Source: Rhodococcus sp. 14-2470-1b
Lineage (GTDB): Bacteria; Actinomycetota; Actinomycetes; Mycobacteriales; Mycobacteriaceae
Reading direction: 5' to 3'
Assembly: GCF_002259415.1 (NCBI RefSeq)
Contig: NZ_NPFY01000022.1
Span: 1 to 64,000, forward strand
DNA length: 64,000 nt
Shown here: positions 1-7,232 of the stretch, piece after piece
Position numbering within the stretch: the stretch's first letter is position 1
Layout of the letters: every line of letters starts with the position of its first letter
Translations under genes and position numbers: made by a program
The notes under the pieces: generated by a model
The model's database searches: none
The model's input: the letters and a program-made list of their open reading frames with translations, nothing else
What the model was told of the DNA's origin: nothing

Positions 1-148
1 TGTGTGCGGCGTGGGCGACTTTGCGTGCGCAGGCTTTGTTTTCTTCTCTGGCTGCGTCGGTGAGTTCGGTCAGGAGTGTTGGGTCGATGGTGGGTGGTGT
101 GTGTGGGCCCAGGTAGCGGGCGTATCTGCTGGGCGTGGTGTGTGGCAT
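1..148 (-). CDS. 13E12-repeat/DUF222 HNH endonuclease family protein, N-terminal fragment
   Basis: Only the first 49 codons lie in the window; the gene runs off the left edge. The peptide begins MPHTTPSRYARYLGPHTPP and continues into a polar, charged helix-like stretch. This resembles the start of the DUF222/13E12 proteins with a C-terminal HNH nuclease domain that occur in many copies in Rhodococcus and Mycobacterium. The ATG at 148 is preceded by a GGGG-rich Shine-Dalgarno-like stretch, and a LexA-like box lies about 22 bases further upstream. The HNH domain itself is not visible, so family assignment rests on the N-terminus and the promoter context. The cellular role of these proteins is not well established. 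Confidence 0.55.
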   Translation of the reverse strand, partial: MPHTTPSRYARYLGPHTPPTIDPTLLTELTDAAREENKACARKVAHAAH

Positions 149-169
149 GTGGTGAACCCCCCGGTTCAT

Positions 170-185
170 GGGAACGTATGTTCGA
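170..185 (-). promoter_or_regulatory. LexA/SOS box-like operator
   Basis: On the minus strand the site reads TCGAACATACGTTCCC. The core GAAC-N4-GTTC is a perfect match to the actinobacterial SOS box (TCGAAC-N4-GTTCGA), with the last two positions differing. It lies 22 bases upstream of the DUF222/HNH start codon. From established knowledge, several mycobacterial 13E12-family genes are LexA-regulated, so damage induction is a reasonable inference. Confidence 0.5.
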
Positions 186-300
186 ATGTACCGCCCGTTC
201 TGTTCGGTTGCAAGGTCTTTCGGGTTGTGGGGCAACCGTTTTCGAATTTCGAGCTGCTAGCACACGACACCGACAAAAATGCTTACAAGGCGCCGTCCGA
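186..300. other. Intergenic region between the DUF222/HNH and ASCH genes
   Basis: About 115 bases upstream of the DUF222/HNH gene and downstream of the ASCH gene. It is less GC-rich than the flanking genes and contains several TTCGAA/TCGAA fragments, but no second complete SOS box, tRNA or terminator hairpin was recognised. Confidence 0.4.
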
Positions 301-714
301 CTAGCGGGGCTGGATCAGTCGAAAGGATTCCAGAACTACTTTCGTGTCGTCGTCGACAGTGAAGGTGGGATCGCCCAGTGCCGAGCGCATTTCCGTAGAG
401 TGCCAGATTGATTCGTGGCCGCGCCGCCAGTCGGCTATCGAGCGGTGGCCTTCGCCCTCGGCCATGGCGTGGTCGAGTGAAACGTCGGCGAGTCGCACGA
501 TGCGCACTCCCGTCACTTCGATGACACCGACAGGTTTCCCGGACGAATCAATGACCGAGAATCGATCGCCGACGGCCGGAATGGGGTCACCGGTTGCTGT
601 GTAGTCGGCCACCAAGCCCGTCGTCGATGTCTTCTTGCCGTCGAGGACAGAGGCCACGAGGGAGTCGCGCAGCGGACCGGGGAAGGCGAACTCTACTGCG
701 GGTAGCTGGGTCAT
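301..714 (-). CDS. ASCH domain-containing protein
   Basis: A 137-residue single-domain protein. The segment DGKKTSTTGL near residues 26-35 matches the G-x-K-x-x-T/S nucleotide or RNA contact motif of ASCH (PUA-like) domains. It is followed by a beta-rich core (VGDRFSVIDSSGKPVGVIEV) and a C-terminal region with the W-x-x-x-H arrangement seen in stand-alone bacterial ASCH proteins. Some ASCH proteins act on modified nucleosides or RNA; the substrate here cannot be deduced. The start codon overlaps the stop of the upstream MerR gene (ATGA at 711-714), so the two are probably co-transcribed and translationally coupled, with MerR first. Confidence 0.8.
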   Translation of the reverse strand: MTQLPAVEFAFPGPLRDSLVASVLDGKKTSTTGLVADYTATGDPIPAVGDRFSVIDSSGKPVGVIEVTGVRIVRLADVSLDHAMAEGEGHRSIADWRRGHESIWHSTEMRSALGDPTFTVDDDTKVVLESFRLIQPR

Positions 715-1364
715 GGCGTAACAGTCCGAGAGTCATCGCCGGTGTTCTGAATTCGAAAGCTGATGGCTTCGAGCGCAATTCGGCGTATCTCGTTCACGGC
801 CTGTCCGATCACGACGGTTCCTATGGCCATGGCCTCCACGGCGGAGGCGCGGTCTGGTCGCGTACGGGCGTAGTTCACCTCACCCCAGGCAGTTGCCTCG
901 GTAGCGTCGGCCACGTCGTCGAAGTAGTTCAAGTCGATCGGAAAGTCGAAGCGTCTCAACGTCGCCATGAGTTCTGCCAGCCTGAAGGGAGCGGGGGCCG
1001 CAGGGTCCACGTGCCAATCACGCGCGGAAATCCATTCTCGCACTTCGTCGTAGGTTCGGGCGACGTCCGTTGTCGCGTCGTCGGGTTCTATGTCGTCCAG
1101 CCCGTGCATCACTGCTCCGAACGTGTCGTGAGCGGAGGCTGATTCGTGATCGATCGTTGCCAGGGTGGCGCGGGCGACGGAAACGGAGAGTCCGCCGACG
1201 TCGATCAAGGCGCGGATGAGACGCAACCGTCGTACGTGCTGGTCGTTGTAGTCGGCCTGATTGGGTGCGGTCTGCTTGCCTGCGGGGAGGAGGCCTTCGC
1301 GCAGGTAGAACTTGATGGAGGCTGTCGACACGCCGGAGTGCTTGCTCAGCTCGGAGATCCTCAT
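711..1364 (-). CDS. MerR family transcriptional regulator
   Basis: A 217-residue regulator. The N-terminus (RISELSKHSGVSTASIKFYLREGLLP) is a classic MerR winged helix-turn-helix. The C-terminal 140 residues form an effector or dimerisation region with no cysteine cluster, so metal sensing is unlikely. I chose ATG 1364 because AAGGGTG sits at good spacing upstream. A GTG at 1400 is also in frame, but it would place coding sequence into the palindrome at 1399-1417. The gene is divergent from the DUF4188 gene at 1449 and overlaps the ASCH gene downstream. It probably controls both directions from the palindrome. Ligand unknown. Confidence 0.88.
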   Translation of the reverse strand: MRISELSKHSGVSTASIKFYLREGLLPAGKQTAPNQADYNDQHVRRLRLIRALIDVGGLSVSVARATLATIDHESASAHDTFGAVMHGLDDIEPDDATTDVARTYDEVREWISARDWHVDPAAPAPFRLAELMATLRRFDFPIDLNYFDDVADATEATAWGEVNYARTRPDRASAVEAMAIGTVVIGQAVNEIRRIALEAISFRIQNTGDDSRTVTP

Positions 1365-1398
1365 CCGAGCACCCTTGACTTCACGAACGGAGAGTATC

Positions 1399-1417
1399 AC
1401 TATCTATTATAGATAGT
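1399..1417. promoter_or_regulatory. Perfect 19-bp palindrome, probable MerR operator
   Basis: ACTATCTATTATAGATAGT has two perfect 9-base arms around a single central T. It sits between the divergent MerR and DUF4188 genes and is strikingly AT-rich in an otherwise GC-rich context. MerR proteins classically bind such dyads in the promoter spacer. A second half-site-like CTATCCATAG follows at about 1422-1431. Confidence 0.7.
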
Positions 1418-1448
1418 TCTTCTATCCATAGTCTGGAGGTTCGACATC

Positions 1449-1928
1449 GTGAACCGCAACGGAGTGCAACCCGGCCGCTACACGGCCTCGATGGACGGAG
1501 ATTTCGTCGTCTTTCTCATCGGCATGCGGATAAACAAGCTGTGGAAGGTGCACAAGTGGTTTCCGCCGTTCGTCGCCATGCCGAAAATGTTGCGCGAGTT
1601 GCGGAAGCATCCGGAGAAGGGGCTCTTGGGCGCTCGCCTGTCCTTCGGCGGACGTACGGTAACGGTGGTCCAGTACTGGCGGAGCTTCGATCTGCTCGAG
1701 GCGTTCGCCCGGAACCCGAGTGATCCACACTTGCCGTCGTGGAGGGCGTTCAACACCAGAGTCGGCAGTAGCGGTGACGTCGGCGTCTATCACGAGACCT
1801 ATCGGGTGGGCCCTGGCAATCACGAGTCGATCTACTCGAACATGCCCATCATGGGGTTGGCTGCCGCGGGAACTTCCGTCGTAGTCGGAAAACGAACCGA
1901 ATCAGCACGGGTCCGAATCTCGAAATGA
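1449..1928 (+). CDS. DUF4188 domain-containing protein
   Basis: A 159-residue protein beginning at GTG 1449, with a strong TGGAGGT eight bases upstream. The segments [32 protein letters not shown] and [13 protein letters not shown] are characteristic of the DUF4188 family, which resembles the dimeric alpha-beta barrel fold of small monooxygenases. No catalytic residues can be assigned with confidence. It is the divergent partner of the MerR regulator and probably its main target. Function is unknown; a detoxifying or monooxygenase-like role is only a structural guess. Confidence 0.8.
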   Translation: MNRNGVQPGRYTASMDGDFVVFLIGMRINKLWKVHKWFPPFVAMPKMLRELRKHPEKGLLGARLSFGGRTVTVVQYWRSFDLLEAFARNPSDPHLPSWRAFNTRVGSSGDVGVYHETYRVGPGNHESIYSNMPIMGLAAAGTSVVVGKRTESARVRISK

Positions 1929-1948
1929 CTGTGCGACGGCATCCTCCG

Positions 1949-2626
1949 TCAGGGCATGTCCGCAATGCTGTCGATTCTGTGGTCGAACTCGCCCCTCGCA
2001 TCGTCCACCGAACGATCGACTCGGCCGAATTCCAACGGGCGATGAACGAACACGGTCTTCATGCCGACGGCCCTGGCGGCCCGGAGGTCGTACGGGTGTG
2101 ATGCGACCATCGCTGCACGGTCGGGTTCGACCCCGAGGTAACGACACGTTCGCTCGTACAGGAAAGAAGCCGGCTTGAAAGCGCCGAACACTTCGGCGGT
2201 CAGCACTGCGTCCCAGTCCATCCCGGCTCGCTTGAACAGATGCACCATGGTCGCCATGTCGGTGTTGGACAAGCTCGCGACTACCGAGGTCTGTCGTAGA
2301 TCTCGCAGGCCGTCCACTGAATCGGGCCACGGCCGCAGGTTCTTCCATGTTTCGGCCAACGCCGTCCGGGCAGGAGAAGGGATCTGTAGCCCGAGTTTCT
2401 TCACGACCGAATCCAGCCCGTCTCGGTAGACGTTCTGCACCGGCTGCCAATGCTCGGCCGACTGCGTCAGGGTGGACGTTCGCTCGAAATAGTCCTGGCG
2501 CCAGGCTCGCACTGCATCGCCGACGACTTCGTCGTCCATCCATTCGGACAAGGCGTCGGCTACCGGCCCGAAAAAGTCGAACAGTGTGCCCTGGATATCG
2601 AAGACATACGCGTCGTAGACCCCCAT
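1949..2626 (-). CDS. HAD-superfamily hydrolase, haloacid dehalogenase type II-like
   Basis: A 225-residue protein. The HAD nucleophile motif appears as YVFDIQGTLFDFF near the N-terminus. The second motif is SLSNTD, the lysine motif lies in FGAFKPASFLYE, and the acidic C-terminal motif is VASHPYDLRAARAVGMKT, which fits the type II L-2-haloacid dehalogenase group. I used ATG 2626 because an upstream in-frame extension would run through the preceding VOC gene and has no conserved sequence. The usual FDxxGTL motif has isoleucine-glutamine in the middle. It follows the VOC gene by 37 bases in the same direction and may be co-transcribed with it. Substrate unknown. Confidence 0.8.
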   Translation of the reverse strand: MGVYDAYVFDIQGTLFDFFGPVADALSEWMDDEVVGDAVRAWRQDYFERTSTLTQSAEHWQPVQNVYRDGLDSVVKKLGLQIPSPARTALAETWKNLRPWPDSVDGLRDLRQTSVVASLSNTDMATMVHLFKRAGMDWDAVLTAEVFGAFKPASFLYERTCRYLGVEPDRAAMVASHPYDLRAARAVGMKTVFVHRPLEFGRVDRSVDDARGEFDHRIDSIADMP

Positions 2627-2663
2627 GGCATCGATGGTACCGACGAGAGCCCTGGCCGAACCG

Positions 2664-3068
2664 TCAGGCGCGATCGTGGAGGGTGATGTGGTAGCCCTCG
2701 GGGTCGGCGAAGGTGAAGGTGCGGCCGAAGGGGCCGTCGATGGGTTCCGACACGATGATCTGAGTCTTGCTGTCGGGGTCGCTCTGCGCACTCCGCTCCT
2801 GGTCCGCTACAAGGGCGTCGTGGATGGACTGAACGTCGTTGGCGTGCAGCCAGATTGCGGCGCCGATGCCCGGCCGGTCCGCGGAGGCGAGATCGGTTCC
2901 GGCGACGATCTCTCGCAGAGCGAAAGCGATGGGAGTGGTCTCGAAGACCACGGCGTGGGGTGGGCCGGCCTGCGAACGAACGAGGCCGAGGTACTTCTCG
3001 TAGAACGCCTGCGATGCGGCGAGGTCGCGTACTTGGAGGGAGATGAAATCGGGGCCGGTGACTGCCAT
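2664..3068 (-). CDS. VOC superfamily (glyoxalase/bleomycin resistance-like) protein
   Basis: A 134-residue single VOC domain protein. It starts MAVTGPDFISLQVRDLAASQAFYEKYLGL, the standard first beta-alpha-beta unit, and ends with the second metal-side strand FTFADPEGYHITLHDRA. VOC proteins are metal-dependent enzymes or drug-binding proteins; sequence alone does not say which. It is divergent from a MarR-family regulator with two palindromes between them, an arrangement typical of a small-molecule defence gene and its repressor. The HAD gene follows in the same direction. Confidence 0.85.
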   Translation of the reverse strand: MAVTGPDFISLQVRDLAASQAFYEKYLGLVRSQAGPPHAVVFETTPIAFALREIVAGTDLASADRPGIGAAIWLHANDVQSIHDALVADQERSAQSDPDSKTQIIVSEPIDGPFGRTFTFADPEGYHITLHDRA

Positions 3069-3084
3069 GGAGACTCCTTCGATG

Positions 3085-3104
3085 CGTGTCAGTTATCTGA
3101 CACG
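3085..3104. promoter_or_regulatory. Palindromic operator 1 of the VOC-MarR intergenic region
   Basis: CGTGTCAGTTATCTGACACG is a perfect inverted repeat with 8-base arms and a 4-base spacer. It lies 17 bases upstream of the VOC start codon and shares the TGTCAG-N4-CTGACA core with a second site at 3114-3131. Typical MarR-family operator architecture. Confidence 0.7.
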
Positions 3105-3113
3105 AACAAATCT

Positions 3114-3131
3114 ATGTCAGAATACTGACAT
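3114..3131. promoter_or_regulatory. Palindromic operator 2, overlapping the marR start codon
   Basis: ATGTCAGAATACTGACAT has perfect 7-base arms and a 4-base spacer. Its centre is 28 bases from that of operator 1. The right arm includes the first two bases of the marR start codon, which suggests autorepression by steric block. Confidence 0.7.
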
Positions 3132-3588
3132 GAGTCAAGCCGACCGAGGGATCGACCTGAACACCTCGTTGGGGTACCTGCTGAAGGAAGTCTCCAGTGT
3201 TCTGCGGACCTCGATGGAGGAAGTCCTTCGGCCGCTCGGGATGAGCGTGACGCACTACTCGTGCCTCGAACTACTTGCTCAGCGGCCGGGGCTGTCCAAC
3301 TCCGAACTCGCCCGCGGCGCCTTCGTCACCAGGCAATCGATGAACGTGCTGTTGCAGGCTCTCGAACGGGACGGGGTCGTCGTCAGGCCGACGGAGGCTC
3401 CCGTCGGAAAGGCCCTTCCGGCTCGGCTCACCGCACACGGCCGGCGGGAGCTCGAGAAGGCGACTGCCGCGGTCAGGTCCGTGGAGGACCGGATGCTGGC
3501 CGGTATGTCCGGCGACGAACGCGAGACGGCGTTCCGGCTCCTCGGCGGAATGATCCGATCGCTCAACGACCGCGGAGACGCATCCTGA
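3130..3588 (+). CDS. MarR family transcriptional regulator
   Basis: A 152-residue regulator starting MSQADRGIDLNTSLGYLLKE. The winged helix-turn-helix is visible as HYSCLELLAQRPGLSNSELARGAFVTRQSMNVLLQALERDGVV, followed by the basic wing (PTEAPVGKALPARLTAHGRRELEKA). ATG 3130 is chosen because an upstream in-frame ATG at 3043 would overlap the whole divergent promoter region and the VOC start. It is divergent from the VOC gene and probably represses both through the two TGTCAG-N4-CTGACA palindromes. No cysteine-based redox motif is obvious. Ligand unknown. Confidence 0.88.
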   Translation: MSQADRGIDLNTSLGYLLKEVSSVLRTSMEEVLRPLGMSVTHYSCLELLAQRPGLSNSELARGAFVTRQSMNVLLQALERDGVVVRPTEAPVGKALPARLTAHGRRELEKATAAVRSVEDRMLAGMSGDERETAFRLLGGMIRSLNDRGDAS

Positions 3589-3589
3589 G

Positions 3590-4645
3590 TCAGAGCTCCA
3601 GATCCACCCACACCATTCGGTGATCCGAGGGGTGCGACGCATCGGTCGGCCAGACCACCTCCGAGCCTGTGACGGTCAGGTCGCTCGACGGCAATGCGTA
3701 GTCGACGCGCAGGTCGCCGGGAATCGGGTCGGAAAAGTCTGCCGTGTCGGTGTTGCCTTCGGGTCCTGACATCGGCGCCGGATCCTGGACGCGAGGGTTG
3801 TCGAGCAATTGCTGAATCGACCCTGCTACCGAGTCGCCGTCGACCGGATCACTGTTCTGGTCGCCGAGAACGACGAACGATGCGTCCTGCGTCAAGCCTC
3901 CGCGAACACCGTTGTCGTCGTACAAGTATTCGGCGCCGTCGATGTAGTCGGCGGTGAGGCGGATCTCGTCGTGATTGCGTTTTCCATTGCGGTCCTCCGG
4001 TCCGTCGAACGACGGGGGAGTCGGGTGCGAGGCCAGAACGTGCACGGTCTTTCCGTCGATGTCGACGGGCACGTCCCAGTGCGACTTGCTCGACAGGCGC
4101 AGTGCGTCCGAGTTCGCGCCGTAGTAGTCGCGAGGTAGAAGCGAATCCGGCATGTCCTTCCACAGGAAGTTCTGGAATGTTCGAACGCCGGAGGTGTCGA
4201 TCGGGAACTTCGACAGCACGACCATGCCGTACTGGCCGGGAAACTGCCCGAAACCGAATGCGTCGTTCGGTCCACCGCGAGCACCGTCGGAATCGAGGTC
4301 GAGTCCGGAGTCGACGCCGGTGTTCACGGGTGCCGTGAAGGAGTGGGGGTACGCGCCGCCCAGGTAGTTCTCACGAAAAAGATCCAGTGCCTCGGGCGAA
4401 TAGTCGAATTCGTTGATCAACAGAACATCCGGCGAAATTTCGTCGATCACGTCGGCGACGGCACGCGCCTGCGCGTTCTCGCCTTCCAATTCGGTGGCCA
4501 GCTGACCCTCGGCTGGTCGGTTGAGGCTTGCATTGAACGTCGCGACGCGCACCTGACGGGGCTCGGCGTCGCTCGCTCCCGACGTCGAACATCCGGCGAT
4601 GAGTCCAGTGGCAAGTAGGGCGGCGGCAAGTCCGGCGGTCTTCAC
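3590..4645 (-). CDS. Endonuclease/exonuclease/phosphatase-family lipoprotein
   Basis: A 351-residue exported protein. The N-terminus MKTAGLAAALLATGLIAGC is a lipoprotein signal peptide with a clear lipobox (LIAGC). The mature part carries metal-dependent phosphodiesterase-fold (DNase I-like) motifs: TFNASLN, LLINEFDY, LASHPTPP, VVLGDQNSDP and the C-terminal HPSDHRMVWVDL. These proteins hydrolyse phosphodiester or phosphomonoester bonds outside the cytoplasm; nucleic acid, phospholipid or organophosphate are all possible substrates. It is convergent with the MarR gene (1-base gap) and divergent from the TIGR03084 gene. Similar large lipoprotein versions are often called endonuclease/exonuclease/phosphatase family proteins. 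Confidence 0.82.
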   Translation of the reverse strand: MKTAGLAAALLATGLIAGCSTSGASDAEPRQVRVATFNASLNRPAEGQLATELEGENAQARAVADVIDEISPDVLLINEFDYSPEALDLFRENYLGGAYPHSFTAPVNTGVDSGLDLDSDGARGGPNDAFGFGQFPGQYGMVVLSKFPIDTSGVRTFQNFLWKDMPDSLLPRDYYGANSDALRLSSKSHWDVPVDIDGKTVHVLASHPTPPSFDGPEDRNGKRNHDEIRLTADYIDGAEYLYDDNGVRGGLTQDASFVVLGDQNSDPVDGDSVAGSIQQLLDNPRVQDPAPMSGPEGNTDTADFSDPIPGDLRVDYALPSSDLTVTGSEVVWPTDASHPSDHRMVWVDLEL

Positions 4646-4689
4646 GATCGGAGACCGTACCGACCTTGTCTGAACAACATGTAAATTAA

Positions 4690-4705
4690 CAAGCAGGCTT
4701 GCTTG
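4690..4705. promoter_or_regulatory. Near-palindrome CAAGCAGGCTTGCTTG, candidate TetR operator
   Basis: The 16-bp site matches its own reverse complement at 14 of 16 positions, with perfect CAAGCA/TGCTTG arms. It sits between the divergent lipoprotein gene and the first gene of the catabolic operon, 33 bases upstream of its start. The operon's last gene encodes a TetR regulator that is a natural candidate to bind here; that link is inference. Confidence 0.5.
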
Positions 4706-4737
4706 CTTTTTATGCGGTGTGGTGTGAAGCTATTCCC

Positions 4738-5535
4738 ATGGCCGACCTCGACTCGATCATCGATGACCTCCGCGCCGAGGGTGACGACCTCGACGCCCTG
4801 GTCAGCGACCTGACCGACCAACAATGGTCGACGCTCACGCCCGCCGAGGGCTGGACCGTCGCCCATCAGATAGGCCATCTGTCCTGGACGGACAATGTCG
4901 CCGAGCGCACGACGTCGGGTGCTGCAGGAGACGATCGCGCCAAAGCCGAGTTCGACATCGTTCTGAAGCAAGCCTGGTCCGATCCGACCGGTTTCGTCGA
5001 CGTCGCGGCCGAGGAAGAGGCGCGGCGGCACGACCTCCTCGAAACCTGGCGCTCACGTCGTCACGCAATGACGGATGCCCTCGCGACGGTGCCCGCCGGA
5101 GTGAAGATCCCATGGTTCGGTCCGCCGATGAGCGCTGCCTCGATGGCGACGGCCCGACTCATGGAGACGTGGGCGCACGGACAGGACGTCGCCGACGCAC
5201 TCGGCGTCCGCCGCGAGCCCACCGAGCGCATCAGAGGCGTCGCGCACATCGGAGTCAGAACCCGCGACTTCGCCTACGCCGTCAACCAACAGACCCCGCC
5301 GACCGAGCCGTTCCGGGTCGAGCTGACCTCCCCCTTGGGTGAGCTCTGGACCTGGGGCCCCGGTGACGCGTCTCAGCGCGTCACCGGCTCGGCGGCGGAC
5401 TTCTGCCTGCTCGTCACCCAGCGCGCCCATCGGGACGACCTCGACGTTCGCGCCGAGGGCGCCGACGCCCAGCACTGGCTCACCATCGCCCAAGCCTTCG
5501 CAGGCCCTCCAGGACCAGGACGATCCCCGAAATGA
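4738..5535 (+). CDS. TIGR03084 family metal-binding protein (DinB/MDMPI-like fold)
   Basis: A 265-residue protein of the actinobacterial TIGR03084 family. The N-terminal four-helix DinB-like domain includes [15 protein letters not shown] (His43, His47) and, later, [15 protein letters not shown], giving the three-histidine metal site pattern of mycothiol-dependent maleylpyruvate isomerase relatives. A C-terminal beta-rich domain ([20 protein letters not shown]) follows. ATG 4738 is chosen over an upstream in-frame start at 4699 because it fits the family N-terminus. It is the first gene of the acyl-CoA catabolic operon and overlaps the DUF1446 gene by ATGA. Its biochemical role is unknown; mycothiol-dependent chemistry is plausible. 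Confidence 0.85.
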   Translation: MADLDSIIDDLRAEGDDLDALVSDLTDQQWSTLTPAEGWTVAHQIGHLSWTDNVAERTTSGAAGDDRAKAEFDIVLKQAWSDPTGFVDVAAEEEARRHDLLETWRSRRHAMTDALATVPAGVKIPWFGPPMSAASMATARLMETWAHGQDVADALGVRREPTERIRGVAHIGVRTRDFAYAVNQQTPPTEPFRVELTSPLGELWTWGPGDASQRVTGSAADFCLLVTQRAHRDDLDVRAEGADAQHWLTIAQAFAGPPGPGRSPK

Positions 5536-7232
5536 GTACCCCCCACGTCAGAATCGGCAACTGTTCCGGTTTCTACGGTGACCGACTCTCCGCGATGCGA
5601 GAGATGCTCGAAGGTGGTGAACTCGACTACCTCACCGGCGACTACCTCGCCGAACTCACGATGCTCATCCTTGGCCGTGACCGTATGAAGGACTCATCCC
5701 GCGGATACGCCAAAACCTTTCTCCGCCAGGTAGAGGACTGCCTGAGTCTCGCTCTCGACAGGGGCGTGAAGATCGTCGCGAACGCCGGCGGACTCAACCC
5801 GAAAGGCCTCGCCGACGCGCTGACCCAGCTCGGCTCCGGCGCGAAAATCGCGTACGTCGACGGCGACGATCTCCTGTCCCGTGCGGACGAGCTCGGCTTG
5901 GGTAGCCCTCTCACCGCCAACGCTTACCTCGGCGCGTGGGGAATCGTCGAAGCACTGAAGTCCGGCGCCGATGTCGTCGTCACCGGCCGCGTCACCGACG
6001 CCTCGGTCATCGTCGGCCCCGCGGCGCACCACTTCGGTTGGAACAGAACCGACTACGACGCTCTGGCCGGCGCCGTGGTTGCAGGTCACGTCATCGAATG
6101 CGGCACCCAGGCGACGGGTGGTAACTACTCGTTCTTCACCGAGATCGCCGACATGGGCCGTCCCGGGTTCCCGATCGCCGAGATCCATGCCGACGGATCG
6201 TCGGTCATCACCAAGCACGACGACACCGGCGGCGCAGTCAGCGTCGGAACCGTCACCGCGCAGTTGCTCTACGAGATCACCGGCGGGCGATACGCGAACC
6301 CCGACGTCACAGCTCGTATCGACACCGCTGTGCTGACTCAGGAGTCCAGCGACCGCGTCAGGATTTCCCAGGTGAAAGGCGAGGCTCCGCCGCCCACGCT
6401 GAAGGTCTCGCTCAATTCGCTCGGCGGATTCCGCAACGAGTTCACCCTCGTTCTGACCGGTCTCGACATCGACGCGAAAGCCGAACTCGCGCAGAAGCAA
6501 TTCGAATCCTGGCTGCCGACCAGACCCAAGGAACTCGAATGGACGCTGGTGCGGACCGACAAGCCCGACGCGCCCACCGAGGAAACCGCAAGCGCGCTCC
6601 TGAGGTGCGTGGCCCGTGACAGTGATCCGAACATCGTCGGCCGCCAGTTCTCATCGGTAGCAGTGGAGCTCGCTCTCGCCAGCTATCCCGGATTCTCGTT
6701 GACCGCGCCACCCGGACACGGTGCGCCGTTCGGTGTCTTCACCGCCGGATACGTCGATGCAGGCGAGGTCCCGCACGCGGTCACCCTCGCCGACGGCACC
6801 CGGGTCGACATTCCATCGGCCACCGACACGGCAGTACTCGAACCGCTCCCGGAGCCCGAACTTCCGCCGAAACGTCCTGGCGAGTCGACGATCACAGTGC
6901 CACTCGGTACCGTCGCCGCCGCACGGAGCGGCGACAAAGGCGGCAACGCGAACGTCGGAGTGTGGGTGCGCAGCGACGACGAATTCGCCTGGCTGGCTCA
7001 CGCTCTCACCGTCGAAGAACTGAAGTCGCTGCTCCCCGAAGCCTCGAACCTCACCGTCACCCGGCATGTACTGCCGCACCTCAAGGCCCTCAACTTCGTC
7101 ATCGAAGGCATCCTCGGCCAAGGCGTCGCATCGCAGGCGCGGTTCGATCCGCAGGCCAAGGGGTTGGGCGAATGGCTCAGGTCCCGGCACATCGCCATTC
7201 CCGAAACTCTCGTATTCCAAGGACAGATATGA
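5532..7232 (+). CDS. DUF1446 / acyclic terpene utilisation AtuA family protein
   Basis: A 566-residue protein. It begins with [20 protein letters not shown] and contains [26 protein letters not shown] and [22 protein letters not shown], all characteristic of DUF1446/AtuA. The C-terminal roughly 110 residues ([20 protein letters not shown] and following) form the second AtuA-like domain. In Pseudomonas AtuA is needed for citronellol/geraniol catabolism, but its reaction is unknown. The start overlaps the TIGR03084 gene and the stop overlaps the next acyl-CoA dehydrogenase, both by ATGA. With the downstream carboxylase this supports an acyclic isoprenoid or branched acyl-CoA pathway. Confidence 0.85.
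   Translation: MSTPHVRIGNCSGFYGDRLSAMREMLEGGELDYLTGDYLAELTMLILGRDRMKDSSRGYAKTFLRQVEDCLSLALDRGVKIVANAGGLNPKGLADALTQLGSGAKIAYVDGDDLLSRADELGLGSPLTANAYLGAWGIVEALKSGADVVVTGRVTDASVIVGPAAHHFGWNRTDYDALAGAVVAGHVIECGTQATGGNYSFFTEIADMGRPGFPIAEIHADGSSVITKHDDTGGAVSVGTVTAQLLYEITGGRYANPDVTARIDTAVLTQESSDRVRISQVKGEAPPPTLKVSLNSLGGFRNEFTLVLTGLDIDAKAELAQKQFESWLPTRPKELEWTLVRTDKPDAPTEETASALLRCVARDSDPNIVGRQFSSVAVELALASYPGFSLTAPPGHGAPFGVFTAGYVDAGEVPHAVTLADGTRVDIPSATDTAVLEPLPEPELPPKRPGESTITVPLGTVAAARSGDKGGNANVGVWVRSDDEFAWLAHALTVEELKSLLPEASNLTVTRHVLPHLKALNFVIEGILGQGVASQARFDPQAKGLGEWLRSRHIAIPETLVFQGQI

Noticed and set aside
1364..1400. Longer MerR protein starting at GTG 1400
   Set aside because: It would put the coding region into the palindromic operator and lacks a ribosome-binding site, while ATG 1364 has one.
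2627..2791. N-terminal extension of the HAD protein
   Set aside because: This frame is antisense-like, proline/serine-rich, and covers the end of the VOC gene; the HAD motif begins just after ATG 2626.
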